From the NCBI GenBank assembly GCA_028564925.1, contig CM053029.1, positions 188,684,354-188,748,353 on the forward strand: a stretch of 64,000 nucleotides of DNA, given 5' to 3'. Below, one piece after another: positions 11,280 through 22,654 of the stretch. The notes beneath the pieces are model-generated. The model was not told the origin of the DNA, ran no database searches, and saw nothing but the letters and a program-made list of their open reading frames with translations. The stretch comes from Lithobates sylvaticus (Eukaryota > Chordata > Amphibia > Anura > Ranidae). The position numbers were made by a program, and so were the translations under genes. Positions within the stretch are counted from its first letter, which is position 1. Every line of letters starts with the position of its first letter.

Positions 11280-11550
11280 TAATCCCCATTAGCTTCCTTG
11301 CAGCCACTCCTTGTCTGTATGCACTCCAGCAATGGATGCATGCCATTTCTCAAGGTGGGTTTCCTGATGGTGACAACAGTGGGTAATGCCTGCATATTGT
11401 GCGTTAAGATGGCTACTTGTAGTCTCCATGGGAAGCCTATAAGACAGGATAAAAATGAAGGAGCACAATTACGAGACAAGGACAAAGTGTTGCCACTCTG
11501 TAAGGAAGTGCCTGAACAAGGGCCTTCAATGCAAGATGACCAGGTATTAT
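11280..11550. repeat. Dispersed repeat, copy 1
   Basis: It matches 35845-36085 over blocks such as ccagcaatgg, tttcctgatggtgacaacag, cttgtagtctccatgg and caggagcacaattg-like stretches. The edges are not resolved. Reading frames here are not conserved between the two copies, arguing against a gene. Confidence 0.7.
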
Positions 11551-11914
11551 TTTAGTAAAAAACTGCTATTCAAAAATAATAAAAACAACTTTTAAAATTA
11601 CACTAGCACGTTAAAGCTTTTATAAGATTTTAGTAAATAGGTACTTAAGGAATACAAGTAAATAGCAAGAGTATTCAGGCAGTCCTTAAAGTCATTACTG
11701 TTCTCTTTGTATTACTCTTGCCTTCTAAAGATGCCATTGATGTGATCAGAGGCCTCACTTACCAATATGGGTGCAAGAAGCAGCAGTTGAAGTCAACACT
11801 TTCACAATAAATTAGACCTATCAATAAACATTTGACATGAATCAGAAATAATTACATTATTTTAAATGAAAACAAAAGTTTAAGCCACATTGTGGTAAGC
11901 ATGACCCTGTCCCA

Positions 11915-12151
11915 ACTTTTTTGGAAGTGGGGATGTACTTTGCCAAGCTTTTGTTGCCCTTTCCAAGCTTTTTTGACAACTGTTGTTGACATCAATTTTA
12001 AAATGACCTTATTTTTTTCTTAAAATGGTAAATTTTTTTCATTTAAACACTTGATGGGTTTTCTATTGTGAATAAAATATGGGTTTATGAGATTTGAAAA
12101 TCATTGCATTCTGTTTTTATGTAGATTTTAGAAATTGGGGTTGTATATTTG
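11915..12151. mobile_element. End of a DNA transposon of a family also known in fishes
   Basis: The block from tcccaacttttttggaagtg through gggtttatgagatttg and tcattgcattctgtttttat to aattggggttgta follows the order of a widespread vertebrate repeat I remember from fish genomes ('...tcccaacttttttggaattggggttgta'). Superfamily not assigned. The flanks 11551-11914 and 12152-12300 show nothing clear. Confidence 0.6.
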
Positions 12152-12929
12152 TATTGCCATGAATAAAAAACAAGCCTCAGCAGCTTAGTTCACATGGTTT
12201 ACAACTGCAAGGGGCACAGTGATTGTTTCATGTTTTTTACACATTGTGGAGAGCCTGTTGAGTCAATCAACGACCGTTGTCTGGTAGACATGCACATAGA
12301 TAAAAGGCCCAGCAGGGCACAAGGAAGCATTTTATTGTGTGTATTGCTTCAAGTTGTACCCTATGCTCTACCGTATACACTACACATCACGCAAGTCTGT
12401 TTAATCTGCTGCAATTTATTAAATTTATAGTGTATATTAATGTGTTCATGTGCTACGCATTAATATACTCCTCACTACCCTACTTTCCTCTGTACAGCTC
12501 CACCGTGTACACTGTGCAGTATGTTACATCCCGTATGCAACTGAACTCTATATATTCTGATGTTTATTCACTGTTTCATGCTACTCCACTCTGTAGAAAG
12601 AAAAAGGTTGCATTTAACCAGCTTTGCCAGCAGGACAAATGCATCTGATTTGAACATACTACATACAACACAAAAACACTGTGCAAAGTAAATCAAACAC
12701 AGGTTTAAAGGGCTGCCGTGTATACTGCTTAATGGGAATCGATTGGATTTTGATGACTTGCGTTTAATGTGTGTTCCAAACACATGTCAACCACAGGAAT
12801 ACAGCGCCCAGTGACATGAGCCCCTAAGAAGGTAGCATATGCAAAATATGTGACTCTCTAGTTAGAACATTTTTATAATGTTTAAATGAAACAAATGGTA
12901 ATATTTTCCAGAACAATAACACAGGCAGT
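12152..12929. other. No recognised feature
   Basis: Several short frames on both strands show no motif. A degenerate hammerhead-like string (ccctaagaaggtagcatatg, then caaaatatgtgac, 12823-12853) was noted but is not called. Confidence 0.5.
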
Positions 12930-12937
12930 TAAAATAG

Positions 12938-13834
12938 CATTGGCATAGCATAAGGGGTTGCAGGGGTCACAATCGCAATCCCGCCCCTAGCTCCAGGGGG
13001 CCCCTGCAGCCTCCCTATCATATTATCATATCCTCCACAAAGTCCAGCTCCGATCTGCCCTAGGGCCCCACAGCCATGTTCCAATACTCCACATATTCCG
13101 CTTTGCCTTCCACAGTCCACACCCCTCTCAGCCATTTCCTTAATGGAGAGGAGCATGGGGTGAGAACAGCCCAGGATGGGGAAGTGTCTGAGCTGTGTGC
13201 TGGCAACACTGAATGGTAATCCAGCTCTGCGAGTTAAGAGGAGAAGACCTCCTGAGAGGCCCCTAAGGGGCTGCAGGCTCCAGATTTTGTGTCACATGGC
13301 TTTGCCCCCCCAGATCTAAGTTGCGCACCCCCAAATCCCCCTGACCACCTCCTTCACCCTGGATGCTATGCCTGCCTGCTGAGCTCCTTTCCCATTACGG
13401 CACTCTATACTGCTATTCCTCCGCAGGGCTGAAATCACATTCCTTTACAACACAGCCAGTCAGCCATGATCTGCACAGGGTGTATCTGCCTACTGCAACT
13501 ACAATGCCATTCCGACCAGAGAATTTCACAGGTCAGAATGGCAACATAAAAGCCAGATACACCCTGTGAAGGCTGACAGACTGTGTGTAAAGGAATGTGA
13601 TTCCAGCCCTGTGTAGTGTGGGGGGTTGGGGGAGCTGTATACAATGCTGGGATGGGAAAGGAGCTCTGCTAAGTGACCTGCTAGGGGTCCCGGTCCTCTG
13701 ATTTTCCAGCGGTGGGAACTCAAAATTCTTAAACCACTTTGAGTATCTTGGTGTAAGTGGTGGGTGGTAGTGGGGGGGGGGGGGGGCATGTCAACGTTTG
13801 CATCAGGGCCCACAAGCTTCAAGCTACGCCTCTG
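12938..13834. mobile_element. 897-bp non-autonomous hAT element
   Basis: The left end is cattggcatagc and the right end reverse-complemented is cagaggcgtagc. An exact 8-bp duplication taaaatag lies at 12930-12937 and 13835-13842. Inside, a ~62-bp inverted repeat (13425-13491 with 13550-13617) includes acagggtgtatctg on one arm and its complement on the other, plus a G12 run near 13780. No transposase frame. It abuts an L2 tail at 13846. Confidence 0.9.
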
Positions 13835-13845
13835 TAAAATAGTAT

Positions 13846-14084
13846 TATACAGGATTTATATAGAATCAACAATTTGCACGGCACTTTACAAAATAAAGGC
13901 AGACAGTACAGTTACAATATGATCCAATACAAGAGGAATCAGGGAGCCTTGCTCATTAGAGTTTACAATCTAAAAGATGGGTTTAAGTGATACAAGAAGT
14001 AATAACTGTGGGGGATGAGCTGATTAAAAAAGTAACTTCAGTAATTAGATAGAGGCAGGAAAAGCTTGATCCTCATTATAAAGA
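13846..14084 (-). mobile_element. L2-type LINE 3' tail, minus strand
   Basis: ttatacaggatttatatag, then gcacggcactttacaaaa, then caatacaagaggaatcag is the reverse complement of the tail ending the L2 elements at 25093-25236 and 44060-44208. The family's terminal TAT/AAT-rich end lies at the left. Only the 3' untranslated part is present, as is usual for 5'-truncated LINE copies. Confidence 0.85.
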
Positions 14085-14301
14085 TGAAGTAATTTATTCC
14101 ATAAAAACAAATAGTACATACATACATTCTCTGCAACAATATGGCAGAACAAACTGAGACATCAACACCAGGTATGTTATTGAGACAACGTCATTATGAA
14201 AGTAGTGGTTGGTTGCTTCAACTATGGGCCCCCAGATCTTTTCAAATTTTTGGAAACAGGTGTGATTAATATATACCAATCTATACTTAAACAGGGTGAT
14301 A

Positions 14302-14904
14302 TTAAAGCGGTTCTGCACACACTATTTTATTTTATTTTTTTCCTGTAATGTTAAAATAATTTTTATTATTTCAATACACTCATATTTTTGGTGTCCGTCC
14401 GTTGTCCGTGTCCGTAATTCTTAAAATTCTGAACTTTGAAAATATATGCCAGCAGCAATGTCATTTTGCTTGTGGGCATTTGAAACCCACAAGCATTTAC
14501 TTCCTTGTTCCCTTTCCTTATGGGAACCAGCATGCCTCACGTTCGCCGAAATCTCGCGAGATTTCGGCCACATTCGCCAAAATCTCGCGAGATTTCGGCC
14601 ACATTCGCCAAAATCTCGCGAGATTTCGGGAGGAGCCCCGTAAATCTCGCGAGATTTCGGCAGGAGCCCCGTAAATCTCGCGAGATTTCGGCGGATGTCC
14701 GCACTGACTCCTGGGATCAATGACACCCGATCCCAGGAGACAGTGCGGCATGATGAGGATCGAAGTACAGACCCCGCCCACTCCCGAAGAGACAGAGCAG
14801 CAATTACAAGGTAAGTGAAAAAAAAAACACGCCATTTAGTACTCTTTGCCTGATTTGGAAGGCAAAGAGATTTACTAAATAAAGTGTGTGCAGAACCGCT
14901 TTAA
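14302..14904. mobile_element. TTAA-flanked MITE carrying a CGCG palindrome array
   Basis: Perfect 21-bp terminal inverted repeats (ttaaagcggttctgcacaca + c) include the TTAA at 14302-14305 and 14901-14904. TTAA ends fit Kolobok- or piggyBac-type transposition. It has inserted into the minus-strand L1 remnant, whose coding order continues on both sides. The centre holds the 31-bp array described separately, and a second inverted pair surrounds it (tgtccgcactgactcctggg / cccaggagacagtgcggca). Confidence 0.95.
14552..14685. promoter_or_regulatory. Five 31-bp-spaced TCTCGCGAGA palindromes
   Basis: Exact TCTCGCGAGA occurs at 14552, 14583, 14614, 14645 and 14676, each step exactly 31 bp, within a larger palindrome ccgaaatctcgcgagatttc. 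TCTCGCGAGA is the CGCG element of CpG-island promoters, bound by BANP and earlier linked to Kaiso (established knowledge). Binding here is inference. Each site has two CpGs, so methylation would be expected to block BANP. Confidence 0.85.
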
Positions 14905-15100
14905 CTAGTTGAATGACCTCATCACATAATAATAGAGACATACTCTTGGCATACGATTGTGGAACAAAGTCCTTCATAATTCCAAGTAAAAGAGCTTTGG
15001 GAGTAGCCAGAACCGTAAAACCTAGTTTGTCAGTGAGAAAGACATGCAATTGTTGCCAGAAGGAGGATAAACTAGAGCAAGACCAGAAGACGTGAAACTA

Positions 15101-15312
15101 GTTAGCTGTTCCTCCCTCTGACACCAATGACGATGGGAAATTTTTCCCAATGATACCAACAATCAGGCACTATTCCTCCCACTGACACCAAAGATGGGGC
15201 ACTATTCCTCCACTAACACTATTTTTTTTACTCCCACTGGTCACAGTCCGGCCCCCCTAAAGTCTGAAGGGCAGAAAACTGGCCAATTGTTTCAAAAGTT
15301 TGGAGACCCCTG
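15101..15312. mobile_element. hAT end fragment in L1
   Basis: The right edge, reverse-complemented, starts caggggtctccaaactttt, a hAT-like terminus. The body has repeated ccactgacacca / cctccc phrases (gttcctccctctgacacc, attcctcccactgacacc), i.e. a decayed ~38-bp tandem. The left terminus and target duplication are not visible. Confidence 0.6.
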
Positions 15313-15621
15313 ATCTAGAGAATAGTAGGAGCCATGTATACATTTAAACTGAATCAACATGTCTGTCATACTGACAACATCATGGAGCCAAATTTGGTAA
15401 ACCTCAGTCCACGCTTCTTTGATTAGATTACTAATATGTTTTTCCCATTTGCCATAGCAGCAGGTGAGTAGGTGTGGTCTAAATGGTATTAAAATATTAC
15501 AGAGATTGGTCAGAGTCTGATAGCAAAATTACCAGAGGACATGCCCTTACAATAATGAATAGTGAAAAAAATGCCCCTTGCATGTGTGGCCAGTGATAAG
15601 AATGCTATCCTTTGAAACAAC

Positions 15622-15844
15622 TTAAAGTGGAAGTAAACCCCCCTACCGTTTTAAGCCAAGGAAGCTGCCATCTTTGCCTCTGTTTAATCTTCAATTGCCA
15701 CGGTGCTGCACATGTGATCCGTTATGACACCAGCCATTGGATGGTTTGACTGTTTGGTTGAGAGCACAGCCAATGTGCAGTTAGCATTCCCGGCATGCCT
15801 TTTTTTTTAAAACTGTTAAATCGATGGGTTTACTTCCGCTTTAA
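15622..15844. mobile_element. 223-bp TTAA-flanked MITE
   Basis: ttaaagtggaagtaaaccc at the left is matched by gggtttacttccgctttaa at the right (18 of 19 positions), with TTAA at 15622-15625 and 15841-15844. Another family member ends at 55083 (gggtttacttcctctttaa). Confidence 0.93.
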
Positions 15845-17735
15845 AATATTACTAAACCCAGGACTCTGCATTCACTATATCTGGTCTCCCACAATACAGA
15901 GAACATGGAAGTGCAATTATTTTACTAAATATAAACTGCTAAATACCTTTTCTCATCAGCAGTTAGAGCAGTCTTGTGACTTCTACCAGTTTGTAGGAAA
16001 AGTTTTCAATCTCCTCTGAATGTCTTATGAGGCTGTACGGCCCCTGACCCTGATTGGCCCTGTGCAAGCTCCCAAAAAATAAAACGCTCTAGCGATACAC
16101 ACCAAACGGAGCATGTGTAGAGTGTTCCCAGGGCTATGTACTATCAGCAGATGGATTGGGAACATTAAAAGAAGGGGGGGATCAGCGAAGACAGGATCAA
16201 ACAGCCTTTTTACACAATGCACAGGATTAACCCCTTAGGTTCGATGGTGAGTATAATAAGCATGCTTCACTGCATATGCAGACTGATTTTACTGTTGTGG
16301 GCTTAGCAACACTTTGAAGATCACGGATATCAGTGGGTATTTATTTGAGGGACTAGAGGAGAGGTTCCACTAGTCTGACTTCAGTGACTCTACCAAGTGA
16401 CATTGGCCCAGGAATTATGTAGGCTCTATCAGGTGGCTCAAATCACCATTGCTCACTGCTGTAGGAATCCCGAGCAACTGCTGCAGGAACCCTGGTTGAG
16501 AAAGGCCGCTGTATGGCTGTATGTATGCGTGTTTAAAAGATTCTCTAATGAGTTTTACTTTGCATGAAGTAATTTACTGAGAAAAAATAGGATTTTTATT
16601 CTAGTAACACTGTATGTAGTTAGAATAAAATATCAGGATTTCATATGTATGCTTGAAGCCCAATTTTGATGCATGCATAGTTGTGATTACATTTAATTCA
16701 TTCAGAGATACCTGTTGATTGTTATGAATCTTGTTGATGGTGTACTGTATGCCCAATCCATAGTGTGATTTATTTTTCAGAGCTTTGCACAGAGTTGTCT
16801 AGCAGCCTTTGATCACTAGAGCTAAACTTGGGTGACACTGATGTAGCTGGGCAGGTGGCTAGCTCGTCACATGATGGCAGGTATGATGGATCAGTGCGTG
16901 ATGCATAATGTCAGTCAGTGACAGTCTCTCTCCAGCACCAGACAAGCTTGATGTGCGGACAGCTCAACTGCTGAAAGCCAGGGATTAACACACTTTGGAA
17001 TGCATTAGAAGCTTGGTGACTGAGATTGTGAAGACTTACTGCAAGAAAACAGCCATATGCTTCCTGCTAAAGGAAACCTGAGCTGATAAGATTCATAGGG
17101 CTGCCATCACTGACCTCTTCTTCTTCATGTTTCCCAGCTGCCATGTTCATTCTCTGGCTTCAGTTCCAGCCACGCAAATCATGTGTCATGATGTCACTGG
17201 CCGGCCTAATTGTTTTAAATCAGTGACTCAAAAAGTATTTAAGCCAAAGACAGACAACTAGCTTTTTCAAAATGAAGTCATGCATGGCAGCCTGCATTTT
17301 TTTTTCGCTGCAGGTTTTACTTTTAAAGTAAAAAGGTTCTGCTTTGAGAAGGTTATGGACTACACAACTGCTGTCTCCCATTATTTTTATGTAGCGGGTG
17401 GCGCTAGGGCTGCCCACTGCCCCCCGAACCTTCCTCTGACCACACTGATACATACGCTGACAGGTTTTGAGGGAGCCTGTTAGCAGCTCTACAGCGGCGC
17501 TCTCAGAGACTCGGCAGCCCGACCTGCTCCCTCTCCTGCTTCCTCAGTGGCAGGGGAAGGGAACCAATGGGGAGACAGAGCTACAGTGGCAAAGCATCCC
17601 TGGACAAGTAGTCCCCATGGAAATCCATGGGGGCAGAACTACACAGTCCAGCATGCCCAGCAGCAGAGGGGGAGAGGAAGAAGCTTACACTCCCCCGTTG
17701 GCATGCAGTTTGAGGTCCGCTATGCAACACACCAG
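15845..17735. other. Mixed decayed repeats, no gene
   Basis: 16040-16220 has a repeat-like block (gattggccctgtgcaagctc, aaacgctctagcgatacac). 16330-16510 carries the inverted hAT-like family of 7975-8210. 17380-17735 is GC-richer with short frames and no motif. Nothing supports a host exon. Confidence 0.5.
16330..16510. repeat. hAT-like repeat fragment
   Basis: Read on the minus strand it begins ttctcaaccagggttcctgc, matching the start of the repeat at 7975 (ttctcaaccagggttctgtg). Edges are not defined. Confidence 0.55.
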
Positions 17736-20700
17736 GGTGGTTTCTGAAAAATTGTGAAAAGAGGTGGCTTTGGGCCGCATGGGGGGCCCCTTTTCGGCAA
17801 TGCCAATACCGGACTTGGTGGTTTCACCATTGGGGGTAGTGCCCAAAAAGGAGCCTAACAAATTTAGGCTCATACATCATTTATCGTATCCAAAAGGGGG
17901 TTCTGTGAATGATGCTATTGACCCAGAGATATACGCTGTATCTTATACATTGTTTGATGCAGCAGTATTTTGGGTGAGGACATATGGAAGGGGGGCGCTG
18001 ATGGCAAAAACTGATATAGAATCAGCTTTCCATTTGCTCCCGGTCCATCCAGATAGCTTTAGGCTGTTATTGGCAAGAGGAGTACTACGTGGATCGGTGC
18101 TTGCCCATGGGGTGTTCGATCTCCTGCGCATTGTTTGAACAGTTTAGTTCTTTCATTGAGTGGGTGGTGCTGAATGTCACGGGCATGATCTCGGTCATAC
18201 ACTACCTGGACGATTTCCTCTGCGTGGGCCCGCCGTCTTCGGAAGTGTGCGCGGTCCTGTTAGCTACGATGGAGCATGTCGCCGAGAAGTTCGAAGTTCC
18301 ATTGGCCCCGGAGAAGACTGAGGGTCCGACGACAGTGCTGAGTTTCCTGGGCATCGTTTTGAACTCAGAGAGAATGGAATGTAGGTTGCCGGAGGATAAA
18401 TTGGCGGCGCTGAAAGATGAAATCCGGGGGATCGTGGGACTATGTAAGGTGCAACTTAGACCATTACAATCATTGTTGGGTAAGTTGAACTTTGCGTGTC
18501 GCATCTTGCCGATGGGAAGGGTATTTTGCCGACGGCTGTCGGCAAGTACCGCGGGGGTTACATCCCCCAAGCACTATGTGCACGTGGTGAGGGCACATAG
18601 GGATGACCTGGCGACATGGCACACGTTCCTGGCTAAGTCCAATGGCAGGGCGTTGTGGATGTCGGGGCCTGTTAGCAACTTTGACCTGGAACTGTATACG
18701 GATGCAGTGGGGGCAGCTGGCTTTGGGGCCTTTTTCCAGGGCAAGTGGAGTGCAGGGCTTTGGCCGGAATCATGGAAGGCAGCAGGGCTTGTGAAGAACA
18801 TGTTGCTGTTGGAATTATTTCCTGTCGTACTAGCTGTAGAATTGTGGGGGGAATCTTTTCGGAATTTGAAAGTGCGGGTTCCATGGGGACAACTTGGGAG
18901 TGGTACTGGTGATCAACAAGGTGTCGACGGCTTCGACGCCGGTAGTCCGGTTGCTCAGACACCTGGTTTCACGCTGTTTACAGTTGAACGTGTTTATCTA
19001 TGTTGTTCACCTCCCGGGTGTAGAGAATGTCATCGCTGACACGTTGTCTCGCTTTCAGTGGGACAAGTTCCGGGACTTGGCACCAGAGGCGGAACAATGC
19101 GGGGTCCCTTGTCCCGAGTGGCTGTGGAAGATTGCCTTGGAAGAGTAGCCGGATTGATCAGACGGTCGGTGAGCGAGGCGACGTGGTCAGCATACAGTAG
19201 GGTTTGGGGGGAATGGAGTGCATTGGTACAACAGGTAGCAGAGGGGCGAGAAGAACGGGACCTCCGTTTGTTAGTTTTATATTTTGTTTCCAGGAATTTG
19301 GAGGCAGGGGTGTCAGTGTCTGGTCTGGACAAAAAAACTGGCGGGGTTAGCGTTCTGGTTTAAGTTGAAAGGTTTTACGGACATGACCAAGGATTTTTGG
19401 GTGAGACAAGCAGTGAAGGGTTATAGGCATTCTAAGCCGGGCCGGGATACGAGACGCCCGGTTTCATTTGATTTATTGGGCAGGTTATTGGCCCAATTAC
19501 CGGTTACATGTTCATCGGAGTATGAGGTAGTGTTATTCAAGGCAGCGTTCGCGTTGGTGTTCTTTGGGGCCTTTCGGATTGGCGAGCTGGTGAGTCCCTC
19601 CACAAAGGTACAGGGGGGGGGGGGTTAGGGATGTCAGAGTTAGTTTGTGATGGGGACAGGATGTCCTTACTGGTGCGCAAGTCAAAAATAGATGGTGCAA
19701 GTATTTTCACTGCCTGGTACGCCCTTGTGCCCAGTAGATTTGGTGCAGGGTTTGCTGACTCTGCGCCGGAGGTAGAGGGGTCCCTCTTAGTGCACCGGGA
19801 TGGGCGGTCCTTATCTAGATTTCAATTTATTGCGGTATTTGAAAAATGTTTGGAGGCTTTGGGTTTGGGGGATCAAACGTTTTTCGTCCCATTCATTCCG
19901 CATAGGGGTGGCTACGGAGGCAGTCAGATGGGGGTTGGATGAGGCTGCTGTAAAGAGGATTGGGAGATGGGAGTCTAGGAGGTTTAAATCATATGTTCGC
20001 CCCCATCTGTTGACAGTGTAATGTAAGATAGTTAATGGGTAATGGTTTTACGCTGTGATGTCTTGTATACGGTTAATATTGATTGTTTTTGGGGGTTGTT
20101 TTTTTCTTATTTTCTTTCAGGAAGAACACAGGGATTGGTCTGGATTGTGGGCCACTCATACGTGTGTTGGGGGGCTAGGAGAGGTGATGCTCGTCCGGAG
20201 GGGAAACAGCTAGGTTTTTCAAGACAGTGGGCATGTATTAAGTGGTTAGGGGCGCCGGGTATGCTTTGGGGCAGGACGGTGCATAGGTTTGCGCGGCTAA
20301 ACCGGCCGCCTGACGTGTTAGTTCTACATGTGGGGGGCAACGATCTAGGCAGTAGGTCCATATTGGACTTGGTACGTGATATCAAGTTCGATTTTTGGCA
20401 GCTCCGTCTTGCCTTCCCACACATGATTATTGTGTGATCTGACATGGTGGCACGGACCTCTTGGCGTTTAGCATGGTCAGTGGATAAAATCAATCGGCCA
20501 AGGAAGAAGGTGAACAAGGAGGTTAGTGGTGTCGTTGTCAGGAATGGGGGGTTGGCCGTCTGCCACCTGGAATCGGTATTTGAAGAGTGATGGAGTTCAC
20601 CTGAACGACGTGGGGATTGACTTGTGGGCCCTAGGATTGCAGGATGGCATACAGCAAGCTTTTGAGGGTTTGGCAGGGCACACAAGGGTAAGGTTTCCCC

Positions 20701-21710
20701 CTGGTGTGCTGTGGCGGGGTATTGGCCTTTGCTGGTGAAGGATTAAACCCCAGGTTTGGAAGAGTTCGAGACCCATCGGTGGTATGTTACCCGTGGGTGG
20801 TATTCCAGCTAAAGGTGTTTAGCTGGAAGTTGGTTATCAGGTGCACTGCAGTCAGTGTTTGTGGTCTCATTTTCTGGGGTTAAGGGGAGGGGTACGTGGC
20901 AGTTGGAGGTATGGGGGATGGCAATAGTGAATTAGTAGGACACATCTGTTATACAATGGTCAAGAAAGCCTGGAGCAAAAGAAATAAAATGACATCAGTG
21001 CAGGGAGGGCATGACAGGGTTAACAGGGTGGTGTGCAGTGCTGGGTAAAGATGAGAGGATGGTGCTGATTGGAAGGGAAGAGCAGGAGGGGCGGAGCAGA
21101 GTTCACTGAGCAGGGGGAGTGGTTCCTCCCTAGCTCAGTCTGCGTGGAGGAAAAGAGCTTCCCACCCTCCCTCCCTTACTTTGGGGGGGGTTATGTGTTT
21201 ATTAATCTCATGTGATTTCCGTTACAGAGCAGTGGATGTCGTGGCAGCGGCGTGGTGTTGGTCTTTGCTGGTAAAGGATTAAACCCCAGGTTTGGAAGAG
21301 TTCGGGACCCATCGGTGGTATGTTACCCGAGGGTGGTATTCCAGCTAAAGGTGTTTAGCTGGATGTTGGTTATCGGGTGCACTGCAGTCAGTGTTTGTTG
21401 TCTCTGAGCTAGCATGTCAGCTGGAGGCCTTTTTTAGTTTTAAGGTACCGCAGTGCCGGAATGGATCTGGTGTTAAGATTGGGGTTTTTTTTCCTGCAAA
21501 GACCAACGGGTGGAATTTAATGGAGGAGGTGGTTTAGTACAGGTTTATACAGTTATGTTAATTTATGTTAATTTTTTTGAATGTTTAATAATAAAGATAA
21601 TTGGCTGCTATGGCCAAGTTTTACTCCAGATTGGTGTGGTCTAATTTTCTGGGGTTAAGGGGAGGGGTACGTAGCAGTTGGAGGTATGGGGGATGGCAAA
21701 AGTGAATCCG
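17736..21710 (+). mobile_element. Ngaro/DIRS-type tyrosine-recombinase retroelement, broken
   Basis: Recognisable parts in order are as follows. 17764-18650 is a reverse transcriptase with the YLDDF signature of this order. 18670-19148 is an RNase H-like region ending in an ADTLSR-type motif. 19150-20020 is a tyrosine recombinase with an Arg-containing box, a HSFR box and a C-terminal Tyr. 20120-20740 is an SGNH/GDSL-hydrolase-like domain with GHSY, GGND and DGVHLN blocks. Direct repeats follow at the 3' side (20722-20925 versus 21258-21403 plus 21636-21700), as in the split-direct-repeat layout of Ngaro elements. A 5' copy is not seen, so the 5' end is probably missing. It is a fossil with roughly half a dozen breaks. 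Long intact stretches suggest moderate age. Confidence 0.85.
20722..21700 (+). repeat. 3' direct repeats of the Ngaro/DIRS-type element
   Basis: About 147 bp starting ttggcctttgctggtgaagg (20722-20868) recurs at 21258-21403. The following ~57 bp (ttttctggggttaaggggag..., 20869-20925) recurs at 21636-21700. In the first copy the two blocks are adjacent. In the second they are about 235 bp apart. Between the copies lies unique GC-rich DNA (20926-21257). Copies differ at only a few positions, so the element is not very ancient. Confidence 0.85.
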
Positions 21711-21711
21711 T

Positions 21712-21920
21712 GACCTGGCATGGATTTAAAGGGAATCCCCACGCCGAAAAAACGGCGTGAGGGTTCCCCCCAAATCCATGTCAGACCCTCATCCGAGCAC
21801 GCAGCCTGGCAGCCAGGAAAGGGGTGGGGACGAACGAGCGCCCCCCCCCCTCCTGAGCCGTACCAGGCCGCGTGCCCTCAACATGGGGGGTGCCCTGGGG
21901 AAAGGGGGGCCGTCTGGTTA
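21712..21920. repeat. Fragment of the 5685-7005 hAT family, inverted
   Basis: Blocks aaatccatgtcagaccctca, tccgagcacgcagcctggca and gccctcaacatgggg are the reverse complement of the segment near 6590-6760 in the 1.3-kb hAT element (for example gttgagggcatgcggcctgc). Ends truncated. Confidence 0.75.
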
Positions 21921-22654
21921 CAATTGGCTAAAACATTATCTGGTTACAATTGGTTATTTTAATGGTTCTTTATTTTAAAACAGTAGCCTGCCATAAAAAA
22001 GTTTGCTATAAGACCTAGCCACCAGCAATGTATTGTACAAACTTCCTTGTCAGTATCTACTCTACTGGTTCTTTTCTAGGTTTGGCACCTTCAGCCATTT
22101 TGATTGGCTGGGCAGGGAAGATGCAACTCCTGCACATGCACACAGGAGTTAATTCATTCTGGCACCAAGGCATGCCAAGAATGTACACTGAGCTGTGCAT
22201 GCATAGCTCAGTGTATATTCAAAAGAGGTTTGTAAACCGGAAGATAAGAAGTTTTTGAAAAATGGTGACTGATCACACACACACACACACGAGACACCGA
22301 CTTACTGTGACCAAAACTGAACCAGGTAATGTAAGATGGCTGAACAGATCTTGTAAAAGTTCAGACTGCTCTTCTGCAACCAGCACCATCTTGAACTTCA
22401 AGTATGACAGATTATACCAGACAAAAGATAGTTAAAGAATAATTCTGGGCGCTTTACTACACTTATCCTTCAGGCCCCCCCTCCCTGTGGTGACCAAACA
22501 GGCTATACCTAGCTACATGGCAGAGTACTGATCTTCACTCAGGCAGAGGCTCCCTCAGGCAGAGGCATGATGGGATTTTTACTTTCGCAACAGATGAAGG
22601 GCCACCAGTTAGAAAACCCCTGTTCTAAACCTACCCAGGGAAGATTTTCCTATA
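21921..22654. other. No recognised gene; contains a CA microsatellite
   Basis: A short (CA)n run lies at 22274-22290. Tandemly echoed words (tctggttacaattggctaaa, tctggttacaattggttatt) at 21915-21960 suggest a small duplication. The rest is unassigned. Confidence 0.55.

Larger units (their letters stand above)
14085..15621 (-). pseudogene. L1 (Tx1-type) ORF2 C-terminal remnant, minus strand, interrupted twice
   Basis: Three minus-strand pieces follow the order of the L1 ORF2 C-terminus. 15313-15621 has PHLLTCCYGKWEKHISNLI and W-x-x-V-Y-Q-I-W followed by MLIQFKCIHGSYYS. 14905-15100 has FHVFWSCSSLSSFWQQLHVF, then GFTVLATPKALLLG. 14085-14301 has KFEKIWGP. The interruptions are a TTAA MITE (14302-14904) and a hAT fragment (15101-15312). 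No endonuclease or reverse-transcriptase core is present, so it is a 5'-truncated LINE copy. Confidence 0.75.

Noticed and set aside
12823-12853. Hammerhead-like string with gcatatgc stem
   Set aside because: CTGATGA core not preserved and stem II is a short palindrome that can arise by chance.
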